From Collodictyon triciliatum (lineage: Eukaryota > CRuMs): a stretch of DNA of 24,974 bases. Below, piece by piece: positions 8,640-24,974 of the stretch. Position 1 is the stretch's first letter, and the number at the start of each line of letters is the position of its first letter. The stretch is taken from positions 1-24,974 of the forward strand of contig JBHJMP010000057.1 in NCBI GenBank assembly GCA_043381765.1, in the 5' to 3' direction. A model generated the notes under the pieces. The model made no database searches. It had not been told where the DNA came from and was given only the letters and a program-made list of their open reading frames with translations. Both the position numbers and the translations under genes were made by a program.

Positions 8640-10224
8640 ATTCAATATTCGTATGCGCGGTTGATTGAAAATATAATTTAGAGTTTTGATCTAGTGAATT
8701 TTTAATGCACTTTTACTTTCCCTTAGCACAACAGTAACAACAATAACAATAAATATAAAAATAATAATACTAATACTAATATCAATAATAACAGACGTAT
8801 CCTGTCGAAACAAATATCCTCACTAGTGAAGAAGAATCCCACACAGTTATATATTCGGGTTCGAATTTTTCTCTCAAAAGAATGAATACAGAGCTTTTGC
8901 TGTTTGAATTTTGAAATCGTTTAGTGCCCCATGACTTCATATTACTTGCAATAAGTTATAATTGGTGATGTAATATAATATAATATAATATAATATAATA
9001 TAATATAATATAATATAATATAATATAATATAATATAATATAATATAATATAATATAATATAATATAATATAATATAATATAATATAATTAATTATGTTC
9101 AATCTTCTTTCTTTCTGGTGCGCCCTGCTTCTGTATGAAAAGCCAATGAGGAGTATGCATCCAACAAAGATTTGAAGGTCTTTTTATCGGAAACCTTTGA
9201 CGACAGTAACGTTCTGGGCCGAGGTGTCTTGGGGACCACACTTAAGAGGAGTATTATGGTGCAAAAAGATATTACTATTAAGATTCTTAAGAAAGATGGC
9301 CTGGACAGGGCAGAAGATTTACAAAATATCATAGACGAAGTGCTCATGTTGAGCAGCCTTTCTCATCCAAATATATGCGGCGTTCTTGCATTTGTGCACA
9401 CACCCGAAAATGATTATTTCATAATGGAGTATGCAAACGAGGGAAGCTTATGGGATGTTATCAAGACGTCCGGCGCTGTTTTCTATCCAAAAGCGATTTC
9501 TATTTCTAGGCAGATATGCTCTGGACTTGCTTTTCTTCATACACATACACCCCCAATACCACATGGATGCTTGAAACCAGAGAATATTGTATTTTCACAT
9601 GGAGTCGTTCGATTGTGTGACTTTGGTTTGCTCACACCCAGAAGTTTGATCTATAGAAAAACCAACCAAATAGTCGTGTTTCCCTACGCTCCACCAGAGT
9701 TTGGCAACTTTAGCGAGATAAACATTCAAGGCGACCTATATTCCGTTGGGTTGGTCCTTTGGACCATGATTCACGGGGCGAGGCCATACGACGGACTATC
9801 TGCCCAAGAAATTCCAGTCAACAAGATCAAATGGCCTTGTCCACTATTCACCGAGCAATGTCCAGTCTCACTCGTTCGTTTCGTCAACAAATGCTGCAGC
9901 CTCGTACCAGCACAACGCCCACAAGCTACTGAAAGCATAGCCGAGCTATGGGAAATAGAAAGCAACCCTGGACACTTGACTCTACAATTTGGCCGATGCA
10001 AGAAGCGCGTGGGGGACATGACGAGCGAGGAGCTTGTGGACTACCTGCAAGCAAACAAAGTAGCAGCGAGATTTTTGGACCTTGTTCGAGAAAACCTGGT
10101 CACTGGTGGGGAATTCCTTAGTCTCACGCCTGGCGATTTAAGAGAGAGCCCGTTCCTCCTGCCGCACTTTTATGTCCAAATCATCCTTGGCGTCATTCGG
10201 AGGGCTTCAGAAAGCCACAGCTGA
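7139..10224 (+). CDS. LRR - pseudokinase - SAM protein
   Basis: Exons 7139-8263, 8350-8550 and about 9151-10224 give about 799 residues. Exon 1 starts at the ATG after AT-rich leader DNA; intron 1 is GTGAGT...CGTAG in phase 0 and splits a leucine-rich repeat (NNP|IEGIPIEI). Residues 30-442 carry about 16 LRRs of 23 residues (LxxLxxLxxxxNxIxxLPxxISxL). Exon 3 encodes a TKL-like kinase: GRGVLG loop, Lys486 (ITIK), Glu505, HGCLKPEN at 580-587, DFG at 599-601 and APPE. A SAM-like domain follows at 733-794. The HRD aspartate is replaced by Cys582, which predicts a weak or inactive kinase acting as a scaffold or switch. Exon 3 has no in-frame ATG before the glycine loop, so it must splice to an upstream exon, and the LRR exon is the only candidate. 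The precise acceptor (9142, 9150 or 9153) and the weak donor GTTGAC at 8551 are uncertain. Confidence 0.85.
8563..8637. repeat. (GT)n microsatellite
   Basis: About 37 GT dinucleotides at the start of the intron between the LRR exon and the kinase exon. It follows the presumed donor at 8551 by 12 nt and itself offers many cryptic GT donors. Confidence 0.95.
8971..9089. repeat. (TAATA)n pentanucleotide microsatellite
   Basis: About 24 perfect copies of TAATA in the same intron, shortly before the pyrimidine-rich tract that precedes the kinase exon. Confidence 0.95.
9151..10224 (+). other. Pseudokinase and SAM exon of the LRR gene
   Basis: Single 1,074-nt exon with the whole kinase-like and SAM-like part. 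The HPNI motif after helix C and the APPEF and GDLYSVGLVLW motifs support a TKL-type fold. The catalytic loop reads HGCLKPEN instead of HRDLKPEN, so the catalytic base is lost, while the ATP-binding Lys and the metal-binding DFG are kept. HG-x-LK-x-x-N loops also occur in known pseudokinases such as receptor guanylate cyclases. A probable AATAAA lies at 10304-10309, 80 nt after the stop. Confidence 0.85.
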
Positions 10225-10322
10225 GCGAAAGAGCACATGGTGGGTTCGTTCAACAGCTGAATTCAGAGAACAGCGCCGAATGACCGAATGCCTGTCTTTG
10301 GCGAATAAAAGAAACTGATGGC

Positions 10323-10363
<41 letters not shown>

Positions 10364-10678
10364 GTGATGATGAGGCCAGAATCCTGGTTTAAAAGAAGAA
10401 ATGAGGTGTTTCGTCCCTTTTATATCCTGTGCACAATGGCGAAAACGTCTTTCGTCCAAATAAAAAAAAACAAAAATAAACTGGGTTTCGATGCTTCGGA
10501 TGCTGGAAAATGATCGGGGTTTCGAGCCAAGCAAGGATCTTGGAATCGGCCTTCTTTTCTCAGTTTCTCTCTCATTCTCTCCCTTTTTCTGCTGGAATTG
10601 TATACGCGCTTGCCCTGGATATTGTTGACTGAAAGGAAACCAAAGCGTAGGCGTGCCCGAGCTTAAAAAGGTTCTTTT
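10225..10678. other. Intergenic region between the pseudokinase and Doa10-like genes
   Basis: Holds the 3' UTR of the upstream gene, with AATAAA at 10304-10309 and a second possible signal near 10461, a GAT repeat, and a C/T-rich segment at 10550-10600 that may be the promoter or 5' UTR of the next gene. No gene seen. Confidence 0.55.
10323..10373. repeat. (GAT)n microsatellite
   Basis: GAT/ATG triplets with one GGT interruption in the 3' flank of the pseudokinase gene. The poly-Met and poly-His readings across it are not genes. Confidence 0.9.
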
Positions 10679-17456
<6,778 letters not shown>

Positions 17457-18209
17457 NNNNNNNNNNNNNNNNNNNNNNNNNNNNNNNNNNNNNNNNNNNN
17501 NNNNNNNNNNNNNNNNNNNNNNNNNNNNNNNNNNNNNNNNNNNNNNNNNNNNNNNNNNNNNNNNNNNNNNNNNNNNNNNNNNNNNNNNNNNNNNNNNNNN
17601 NNNNNNNNNNNNNNNNNNNNNNNNNNNNNNNNNNNNNNNNNNNNNNNNNNNNNNNNNNNNNNNNNNNNNNNNNNNNNNNNNNNNNNNNNNNNNNNNNNNN
17701 NNNNNNNNNNNNNNNNNNNNNNNNNNNNNNNNNNNNNNNNNNNNNNNNNNNNNNNNNNNNNNNNNNNNNNNNNNNNNNNNNNNNNNNNNNNNNNNNNNNN
17801 NNNNNNNNNNNNNNNNNNNNNNNNNNNNNNNNNNNNNNNNNNNNNNNNNNNNNNNNNNNNNNNNNNNNNNNNNNNNNNNNNNNNNNNNNNNNNNNNNNNN
17901 NNNNNNNNNNNNNNNNNNNNNNNNNNNNNNNNNNNNNNNNNNNNNNNNNNNNNNNNNNNNNNNNNNNNNNNNNNNNNNNNNNNNNNNNNNNNNNNNNNNN
18001 NNNNNNNNNNNNNNNNNNNNNNNNNNNNNNNNNNNNNNNNNNNNNNNNNNNNNNNNNNNNNNNNNNNNNNNNNNNNNNNNNNNNNNNNNNNNNNNNNNNN
18101 NNNNNNNNNNNNNNNNNNNNNNNNNNNNNNNNNNNNNNNNNNNNNNNNNNNNNNNNNNNNNNNNNNNNNNNNNNNNNNNNNNNNNNNNNNNNNNNNNNNN
18201 NNNNNNNNN
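17457..18209. other. Assembly gap (753 N) between convergent genes
   Basis: Left edge is poly-T, right edge is (AAAC)n. It removes the 3' end of the Doa10-like gene on plus and the 3' end of the STAND-TPR gene on minus. Positions 1-896 have the content and the edge sequences expected for this gap. Confidence 0.95.
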
Positions 18210-18259
18210 AACAAACAAACAAACAAACAAACAAACAAACAAACAAACAAACAAACAAA
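18210..18259. repeat. (AAAC)n microsatellite
   Basis: About 12 units beside the gap, in the intron after the TPR exon at 18295-18420 on the minus strand. Same motif as 997-1258. Confidence 0.95.
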
Positions 18260-18294
18260 GTCGATAAATGGACCCGAAAAGAAATAGCATAGAC

Positions 18295-20159
18295 TTTTTC
18301 AATTTTGCAAAGCTGTTGCCCAGGTCTACGTGAGATGCTATAACTTCAGGGTGGTCTGCTGCTAGTCTGGCAACTCTTCCATCCAATCCTTTCTTAGAGT
18401 AATCAATGGCTTCGTCATATCTAGTGAAGAATATTTTAATGGGCAGTGGCATGGATCTAGTGATGTTTTTATTTTCCTTTGTACGTGTCATATTACCTCT
18501 GTTGCTTGTTTTTGTGTTTTTATTCACAAACCTTCCTAATCTGTAGAGAATATTGCCCATATTTGCAAAAAGGTTGCATACATCTGGATGCGACTCCCCA
18601 AGAGTCTTCTGGAATATCTTCAACGCTATGCTAAAGCAGTCCAATGTCTCTGCAAATCTAAGTATAGAGCAAGTAATTAAAGGAGAAAGACGAGAAGAAA
18701 AGGCACGACATTAACCTTATTGGCATGAATGAAAGATATTCGGTAGATATACGCATATTACTAGAAGAAATTAGAATACGATCATCAACATCTACTCATG
18801 ATTTTATCTCATCTAAGGATGATCCATATTGTGTTTAATAAATAAAATGGTGGCTGTACTTCTCCTGTCTCAGACGTATCGTTCCAATACTGTACTGTAT
18901 AACACCAACCGTACGATTGACCTCCCAATTCGGTATACTCATATGGATTGCGAGAGATTTTTGGTAGAACTCGATTGCAAGGTCTACTCTATTTATTTAT
19001 TTACAATACAATGTTTGCTAAGAACGAGATAAGTACACATCCAGAATAAGAATGATAACGACGATGTTCTTGCATTTACATACCTATCCAAACGACTGTA
19101 AACATTCGCTATATTGACATACGCAGTACTTATTTCAGGATGTTGCTCACCGAATCTTTCTCTTAGAGCAGTTAGCTGCTTCATGAAATTTTCTAAAGCC
19201 AATGAATACCTATACAAAATGTGAATTTTTTTTTTGAGTTTGATATGAAGACCCTGAGCTTTAATACTAAAGTAGAGTATTTGAGCAATTTTCATGTAAT
19301 AATACGTCAAGTAAAAAATAAAACAAAATATACAATAACAAAAACAAATACAGAAATTCACAAATGCATGAGTACAAATCTGTTATAAAAATTACTTTCC
19401 CGTATTCATGTATAACACCCCGATGTTGCTAAGTGAAGCTGCTATGCTAGGATGATTCGCTTCAAGCTTTTTCCTTTTGATATCCAGCGATTTGATGTGG
19501 TATTTGAGAGATTCCTCGTATCTGTAGGCAAATCCAAAGTTAAATTTTGGTATAGAATCACACAAGTACAACTATTGCACATGAAAAAGAAGAAACAAAG
19601 AAAAGAAGAAAAGAAAATAGTACTGTAGTTACAAGTGTTTGTGTCTCCCTTTCATATATACTAATATTTGACATTTACCGCCAGGTATACTGCAACATCA
19701 AGTGTGCCAAATAAAATTCCAAGATAAATATATATGATTCCTTGTTGCCCCAAACCTTCTTAACTTTCCATAAATACTTCCAAGATTATTATAGCATGCT
19801 GCTGTGTCCTTATGATCATCACCGAGAATCTTTTTCGCAATTTCAAGAGATTTCATTATGTATTCAAGCGCCAGTTCATATCTGTTTTGAAAAAGAAATT
19901 GTAATTTTGTCGATGTAAAAAGAAAACAATTGCGTAACATATTTTTGAATTCACGATTTTCAATCAAGATTTATTTCTTAATTAGATTTACTTTTCTAGT
20001 GATTCATAAACAGCGCCCAAATTATTGCACGATTGGATAATATCTGTATGCTTTAGTCCAAGAAGTTTCTTGCGAATGTCGTATGCTTGTCGGAAATATG
20101 ATAAAGCCTCCTCGAACCTAATCACCAAAAATTGAATATGATGAACGTGTGTTCAACTA

Positions 20160-20255
<96 letters not shown>

Positions 20256-21009
20256 GAGTTATCCACAAAGCCACATTAGACTTACTTTGAGGTCTCTCTC
20301 AGTACACTCCCAATATTGTTTAAACATGTAGCAACGTCAAGGTGGTCCATTCCCAAGACTTTGATTTTTGAATCGAGGGCAGACAAATAACAGTCAAGCG
20401 CTTCTTGAAATCTAATACCAGCCGCATATTAAATATAAAAACTAATGATACTGTTCCTCTTGCCCTATTATCCAGTTAAATAAATACAAACGTAAATCTT
20501 AATTTAATGCAAAGCTATAATATTTTTTTCCTAAAAGAGAGTAAATATATAACCAAAACCCAGTGGCCTCTTTATACTATAAAAAATAGTGTTGAGGTAC
20601 CTTCCACGCTCCTGCAATACGAGCCCATTATTGTTCATCAGAGATGAGACATCTGGGTGCTCATCGCCATGAATTCTTTTTGTGATTTCGAGTGATTTGA
20701 AGTAGTAGTTGATTGCGATATCAAATCTATAATATTAAAGCCTCTCTCAGCATTAAAGAATATTATGCTGATTTGTCAGCTGCTTTTAGCAGGATACAGC
20801 AGTGTCATGATTCTTTCATAAATTCTAGAATTTCGATATTGCGTCCATAGACCACATAGCAAAAAAAAAAAAATCCATAAAAATATAAATTCAGACACTG
20901 TTGGGTTCGTGTGGCTTCTGGTATGGTTATATCGATAATGAAATATGTGCATACCTCCCTGTAAAATATGATATGCGTCCGAGTTGATAGTACTCCCACG
21001 CAGCTGTAC
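18295..21009 (-). other. One-TPR-per-exon array (half repeat plus nine repeats)
   Basis: Exons on minus: 21009-20955 (half repeat, 55 nt), 20726-20601, 20411-20286, 20117-19992, 19881-19756, 19521-19396, 19209-19084, 18988-18860, 18657-18532, 18420-18295. Eight full-repeat exons are exactly 126 nt and the one at 18988-18860 is 129. Every junction is phase 2, splitting the Arg/Lys codon before the [YF]xxAL start of each repeat. Typical motifs are RYEESLKYHIKSLDI, LGDDHKDTAACYNNLGSIYG and LGESHPDV. The repeats differ widely in sequence, so the duplications are old. Introns are 95-234 nt. Confidence 0.93.
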
Positions 21010-24000
21010 CTGGTATTTGGGTATGGTCGAAAACAAGTTAGGCGTATCCCATTTTTTTTATCATAATGCCAAGAAAGAGTGATGATTATGAAGATTGTGT
21101 ATACTGGAAATGAGGCGATTTTGTATACTAACCCCCTTTTTCCTCTATTTTTGAATATTTTTTACCTTCCATTTTACTCATGGAAATATTGTCTTCGAGA
21201 ATCTGTTTGACATAATCATATTCGGCCATATCGATGAAGTACCGGATAAGCTTCTTTGCTAGTTCTGTATTTTTCTGGGAAACGTAATCGAATGTAAGTA
21301 CTAGGTAGGCAAGCCAATACGCCTATGCATCTACGGAAACTATATTTCTTCATACCTTTAAGAGTTCGTAATAGGTTTTTTTGTCGTCAAACCCGGCTGA
21401 TTTTAGAGTTCTCCATGACGACATGAATCTGTATCTCCACTTTTCCAGCATCAAGACCTTCAAGACCTAGTGTTGAACACAAAGAAAAGGTGAGAAACGG
21501 ATAAATTCAGAATCTGGCGGTGAAGCTCAGATAAGAAATGAATAAGAAGAGGGACATTCCAGATCGAATAAAAAGAATACATTCGTATCGGACAAAAATA
21601 GAGACAGCTCTTTGAAGCATTGTCCTTTAGTATAGCCATAGCAAATTTCTCCAATAATTTCATCCGGAGCATCTGAAAGTGGTTGATATCTGGCATGCAA
21701 CCAGGTGGTGTACATAGCAAAGTCGGCAACTTTCGTCATAGACTCAGTGTAGTAGATACTCTCAACAGCATCATGAAGTATATTGTGAAAGAAGGCGTGC
21801 CTAAAAGTTCCAAACATCATTACATAAAATTATATTAATTTTAATTCTAATCACATGACATAAATGCTGCTTCATGTGCCATAATATGCCCATGAGACAG
21901 TGTATCTATCCCTACCGCCCATTTTTCAGAACTAAGGAGTCATGAAGAGCATAAAAGAAAGATAACCTATTATTTCGAATTCATTATAATGTAACCGACA
22001 TACAAAATAATTGGATGTTTGATATGAAGTAGGTGTTTATTTTTCTTTCCTTTTTTTTTTTCTTCTTCCTCGAACAATAAAAATCTAACAAATAAATTTT
22101 GAGTTGATTTTTTTTATCTTTTTGGTATCAGAATTATTTTTTTTTTGTTAAAAACCATAGACGGAAGTCGAATGTTTCCTTCACTTTTTCGTGCACAAAA
22201 TTCTCCAATTCATTTTCAGTCAATCCGACTGTAGATAAATGCAATACAGAAAGTGCAGCACAAACCATACCTGGATCTTAGGATAAAAGACTGTACGTGA
22301 ATTAAACCATCGAAATAGACATTTTGATCGTGAATTATGTTTAAATATAATGTTTTTTTTTTATTCTTCCTTTCAACTTTTGTGCTTGTTTAAATATAAT
22401 GTTAAATAATATTTATTGAATTACGCTGTCATTACTAAATCTGTTCTCCCATCTTGATATAACGATGGTATACAGCTGTGGAACCGATTCACATTTTGAT
22501 AAATATTGGATTTCATGATCTAAATCTTCGTAAACACCGAATATTCGAAGTTCATCGAGGAGCATGTGGAGAAACAAAGGAGTTCCTTTTTTTATTTTAT
22601 TTTATCTTGCTTGTGAGTATGATATGTATATTCAAGAAGGATTATACTATATGGCAAAGCTGATAAATAATGACAGTCACACTGCTACTAAAAATAGGAT
22701 TGATAATTACAAACTTTATTATTTAAAGAAAAACAACAATGAGACATTTACCTGCGGCAGGGCTATTTGATATTTGATCTACTTGAGAAGGTGTCAACTT
22801 TTTGCTGAATCGACCAAGGTATGATATAGTCACTTCTTTGATTTCCTCAGATGTCAAGTAATTCACATCCACTATACTCACATTTTTCTCCAGAAGACTC
22901 TGTGAAAGATTTAAATTGTTTTCAATGAACGAATATTAATAATTTTTTTTTAAAAAAAAATAACTATGGATTACAAAAGGCTGATTTTTTTTAATAATAG
23001 ATATAATTTTAAAGAGAATAAACATTAATTGATTAGATATATTACATTAAAGCATGGATGTGGTGTAGGACTGGATACAATCAATCGCACATTATCCGGA
23101 ATAACATTTGGCATCCAATTTAATACTATAGGGTGCAAATCGGACGGGCTTGGGAGAAAGAAGTTGATTGCGTCGATCAAAATAACAAAAGTGTGCGACC
23201 TTATTGTTAAAGAAAAAAATTAGTAATATACCTGATGAAACATAGTATTGTATTCTGTTGCTGGCAAATCGATGTAAATTTTTTTTGTATATATACAATT
23301 AGAAAGACTTGACATTCCAAACCTTTTTTCGGTAGATAGCCTTGTAATAAACCCTGATAATCCTTGTCTGAGAATTTTATTGTCTAAAGGCATAGGTAAC
23401 TGTTCAGGATGCGAAAATTATGGCGGTGAAATAGGAGAAATTAGGTATAAATAGAGAACCAATTAAACCTTCTTCAGATCGAATTCCGCCGGTGTCATCA
23501 TTAGAAATGACCCCATCAAAAATGGTGTGATAGAAACGGAGCAACATTCTGCGATTAGGAATTATTTAGGAGGTAAAGGGTATACTTCATGCTTTTTTCT
23601 GTAGATGTTAATTTTTTTAACCAATAACTAGGAATATGTCGATAAGATATTACTGATCAAGGAAAGAACTCTGATTATTGCAACCGACGAAATGTATCAA
23701 AACATCCAAGTTTGATTCCTTCCTCTCCATGATGTTATTGGCCAATGCTGCGAGAACTGATGTTTTACCAACTCCTACTCAGATGTATGTTGGTGAGAAA
23801 AATACGAGGGGTGATATTGTAATTCTTCATATGAAAGATAAATTTCAAATGGATATTTTTCTCCGACTGTTAACATGTTTCTACCACTATCATCCCCTTT
23901 CAATTAATATTTACTGAGTTTTTAAGGTATTGGTGTAAAAAAACCTGATTTGCCTACTATAGCAATAGGTCTATTCTCATCAGTTTGAGATCTTGTAAAG

Positions 24001-24818
24001 ATCTTTATAAAGAATTAAAAAAAATAGTGTTATTCCTTCCTTTCTTTCTTTTTCTTTCGGGCAATTTTTACTTTAGTTTCTTAAAATCACATGTTATTTC
24101 ATATAAAATATTTACTTTAGTTTGAAGGTTCTGCAAAAGCAATTTTCGTCCTTCGAATGTTGAAACACGATTTAACATTACTTGAATATGGTCTTGATCA
24201 CCATACATATCTACTGACTGTATTAAAATTTAGAAGCTGTCTTTTTTTTTAAAAAAAAAATACGGGAAAATGGAAAATGAATTAAATAAAAATTGAAATG
24301 GAAAAGGAAAAGAAGAGTGCTCATGTAAATCGCATATATAGCGATTATATGTATACTACTATATTTATGACATAAAACCATCGGACCATTTCGACTTCGT
24401 TCGGAAAGTCGGTTTCAAGAGCGAGCATGATATCTTCTGAAAGTTTTTCAGCGAACTGAATTGGACTATAATAGGTTGTTACGGGATACTGCTCATTAAT
24501 GGCTGCCTTAAGGTTGTCTTGTAATAAATCCTGTGGATGGCGAAGTAATTAGCTGCTTACTACATGCTGAATTCGTATTAGTGTATGCATACATACACAA
24601 TTATGTTGAAATAAATTTATAGCAAGGATCGTATTGATAAGTTTTCTTTTTTTAAAAAAAGCATGATTTCAGAGGGGAATGATCAATACATATTCTGGTG
24701 ACTCAGATTCATAAATAGGACGTTTTTCTGGTTCAACACTTTGAATAAAATTGGAATCTCTGAAGTAAAATAAGCAACGATATGCAACACATTCTTCCAT
24801 CAGAGCGGCATATTGAAT
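18295..24818 (-). CDS. Nephrocystin-3-like STAND (NACHT) NTPase with KLC-type TPR array, partial at both ends
   Basis: Minus strand. Clear exons: 24818-24690, 24530-24379 (3' limit uncertain), 24217-24116, about 23975-23945, 23774-23654, 23548-23469, 23383-23323, 23199-23046, 22899-22752, 22585-22436, 22270-22156, 21800-21581, 21466-21356, 21274-21166, 21009-20955, then nine TPR exons. A small exon near 23223-23260 is unresolved. Motifs in order: CLFYFRD and YSPIQFAEKLSEDI upstream; Walker A IAIVGKSGVGKTSVLA, then HFVGCN; Walker B TFVILIDAINFF; NVRLIVSS; IKEVTISYLGRFSKKL; GTPLFLHMLLDELRIFG; ISRWENRF; GLTENELENF; FHNILHDAV. This order is that of NPHP3-like STAND ATPases (NACHT plus winged helix), which act as nucleotide-driven switches with the repeats as sensor or scaffold. 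The N-terminus lies beyond the right edge and the 3' end in the gap. Its ligand and pathway are unknown. Confidence 0.9.
20159..20254. repeat. (TAA)n microsatellite in a TPR intron
   Basis: About 32 triplets in the intron between the TPR exons ending at 20117 and 20286. Non-coding. Confidence 0.95.
23654..23975 (-). other. P-loop (Walker A) exons of the STAND NTPase
   Basis: The exon ending at 23945 carries IAIVGKS and one base of the next Gly codon. The exon starting at 23774 supplies GVGKTSVLAALANN and LIHFVGCN. Joined in phase 1 they give GKSGVGKTS, a complete GxxGxGKT/S motif. An intron thus interrupts the nucleotide-binding loop. The acceptor of the first exon (23975, or 23991 in another phase) is not settled. 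Confidence 0.85.
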
Positions 24819-24876
24819 CTAATAATATTTTGTGGTGTTTTCCCAAAAAAAAGGTTAAAATCCTCAGTTTCTTTTT

Positions 24877-24880
24877 AATA

Positions 24881-24974
<94 letters not shown>
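24877..24974. repeat. (TAA)n microsatellite at the right edge
   Basis: About 32 triplets running off the window end, probably in an intron of the minus-strand STAND gene. The gene's N-terminal exons would lie beyond it. Confidence 0.95.

Noticed and set aside
8850-8870. GGGTTCGAAT, which resembles a tRNA T-loop
   Set aside because: No matching T-stem complement, acceptor stem or anticodon arm could be built around it.
10250-10534. Poly-His (minus) and poly-Met (plus) frames
   Set aside because: Read-through of the GAT microsatellite in a 3' UTR.

Overview
The window is nuclear DNA of an intron-rich eukaryote, most likely a microbial (protist) lineage that I cannot place further. Genes are split by short AT-rich GT-AG introns, exons are richer in GC than introns, and microsatellites (CAA, CAAA, TAA, GT, TAATA, GAT, CTCAT and an 11-13 bp CCCAATAAAAA unit) sit in introns and intergenic DNA. 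Three runs of N (897-996, 6439-6878, 17457-18209) all lie inside or beside such repeats. Nothing bacterial, no CRISPR array and no rRNA or tRNA gene was seen.

Layout from left to right. (1) 215-673, minus strand: the last two exons of a gene with kinesin-light-chain-type TPRs. (2) 1967-3987, plus strand: a three-exon gene for a protein of about 494 residues with two CX5CX4CX3H zinc fingers, an RS tract, a ubiquitin-like domain and a C-terminal domain resembling the class-I glutamine-amidotransferase/ThuA fold. I do not recognise this combination. (3) 4324-4581, plus: a possible 85-residue protein with two hydrophobic segments. (4) 4582-7138: no convincing gene; it holds GTTTTT and CCCAATAAAAA repeats. 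(5) 7139-10224, plus: a gene of about 799 residues with some 16 leucine-rich repeats, a TKL-like kinase domain whose HRD motif reads HGC (probable pseudokinase), and a SAM-like domain. (6) 10679-17456, plus: a Doa10/MARCHF6 (TEB4) ER-membrane E3 ubiquitin ligase in about 26 recognisable exons, from an acidic N-terminus and RING-CH finger to the multi-spanning membrane part; its 3' end runs into the third gap. (7) 18295-24818, minus: a large convergent gene for a nephrocystin-3-like STAND/NACHT NTPase followed by one half and nine full TPRs. Its start lies beyond the right edge and its 3' end lies in the third gap.

Two themes stand out. First, the STAND gene has a strictly modular exon design: each TPR is its own exon (eight of 126 nt, one of 129 nt), and every flanking intron splits the same Arg/Lys codon in phase 2. 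Any repeat could therefore be gained, lost or skipped without shifting the frame. Second, positions 1-896 look like the missing content of the third gap. They carry the same kind of 126-nt TPR exon plus a terminal exon on the minus strand, begin in poly-T and end in CAA/CAAAC repeats, which match the two edges of that gap, and are joined to the rest only through a gap of exactly 100 N. A scaffolding error is therefore plausible.

Functionally, the window holds three repeat-scaffold or signalling proteins (STAND-TPR, LRR-pseudokinase-SAM, zinc finger-UBL) and one ER-associated degradation ligase. I see no evidence that they form one pathway.
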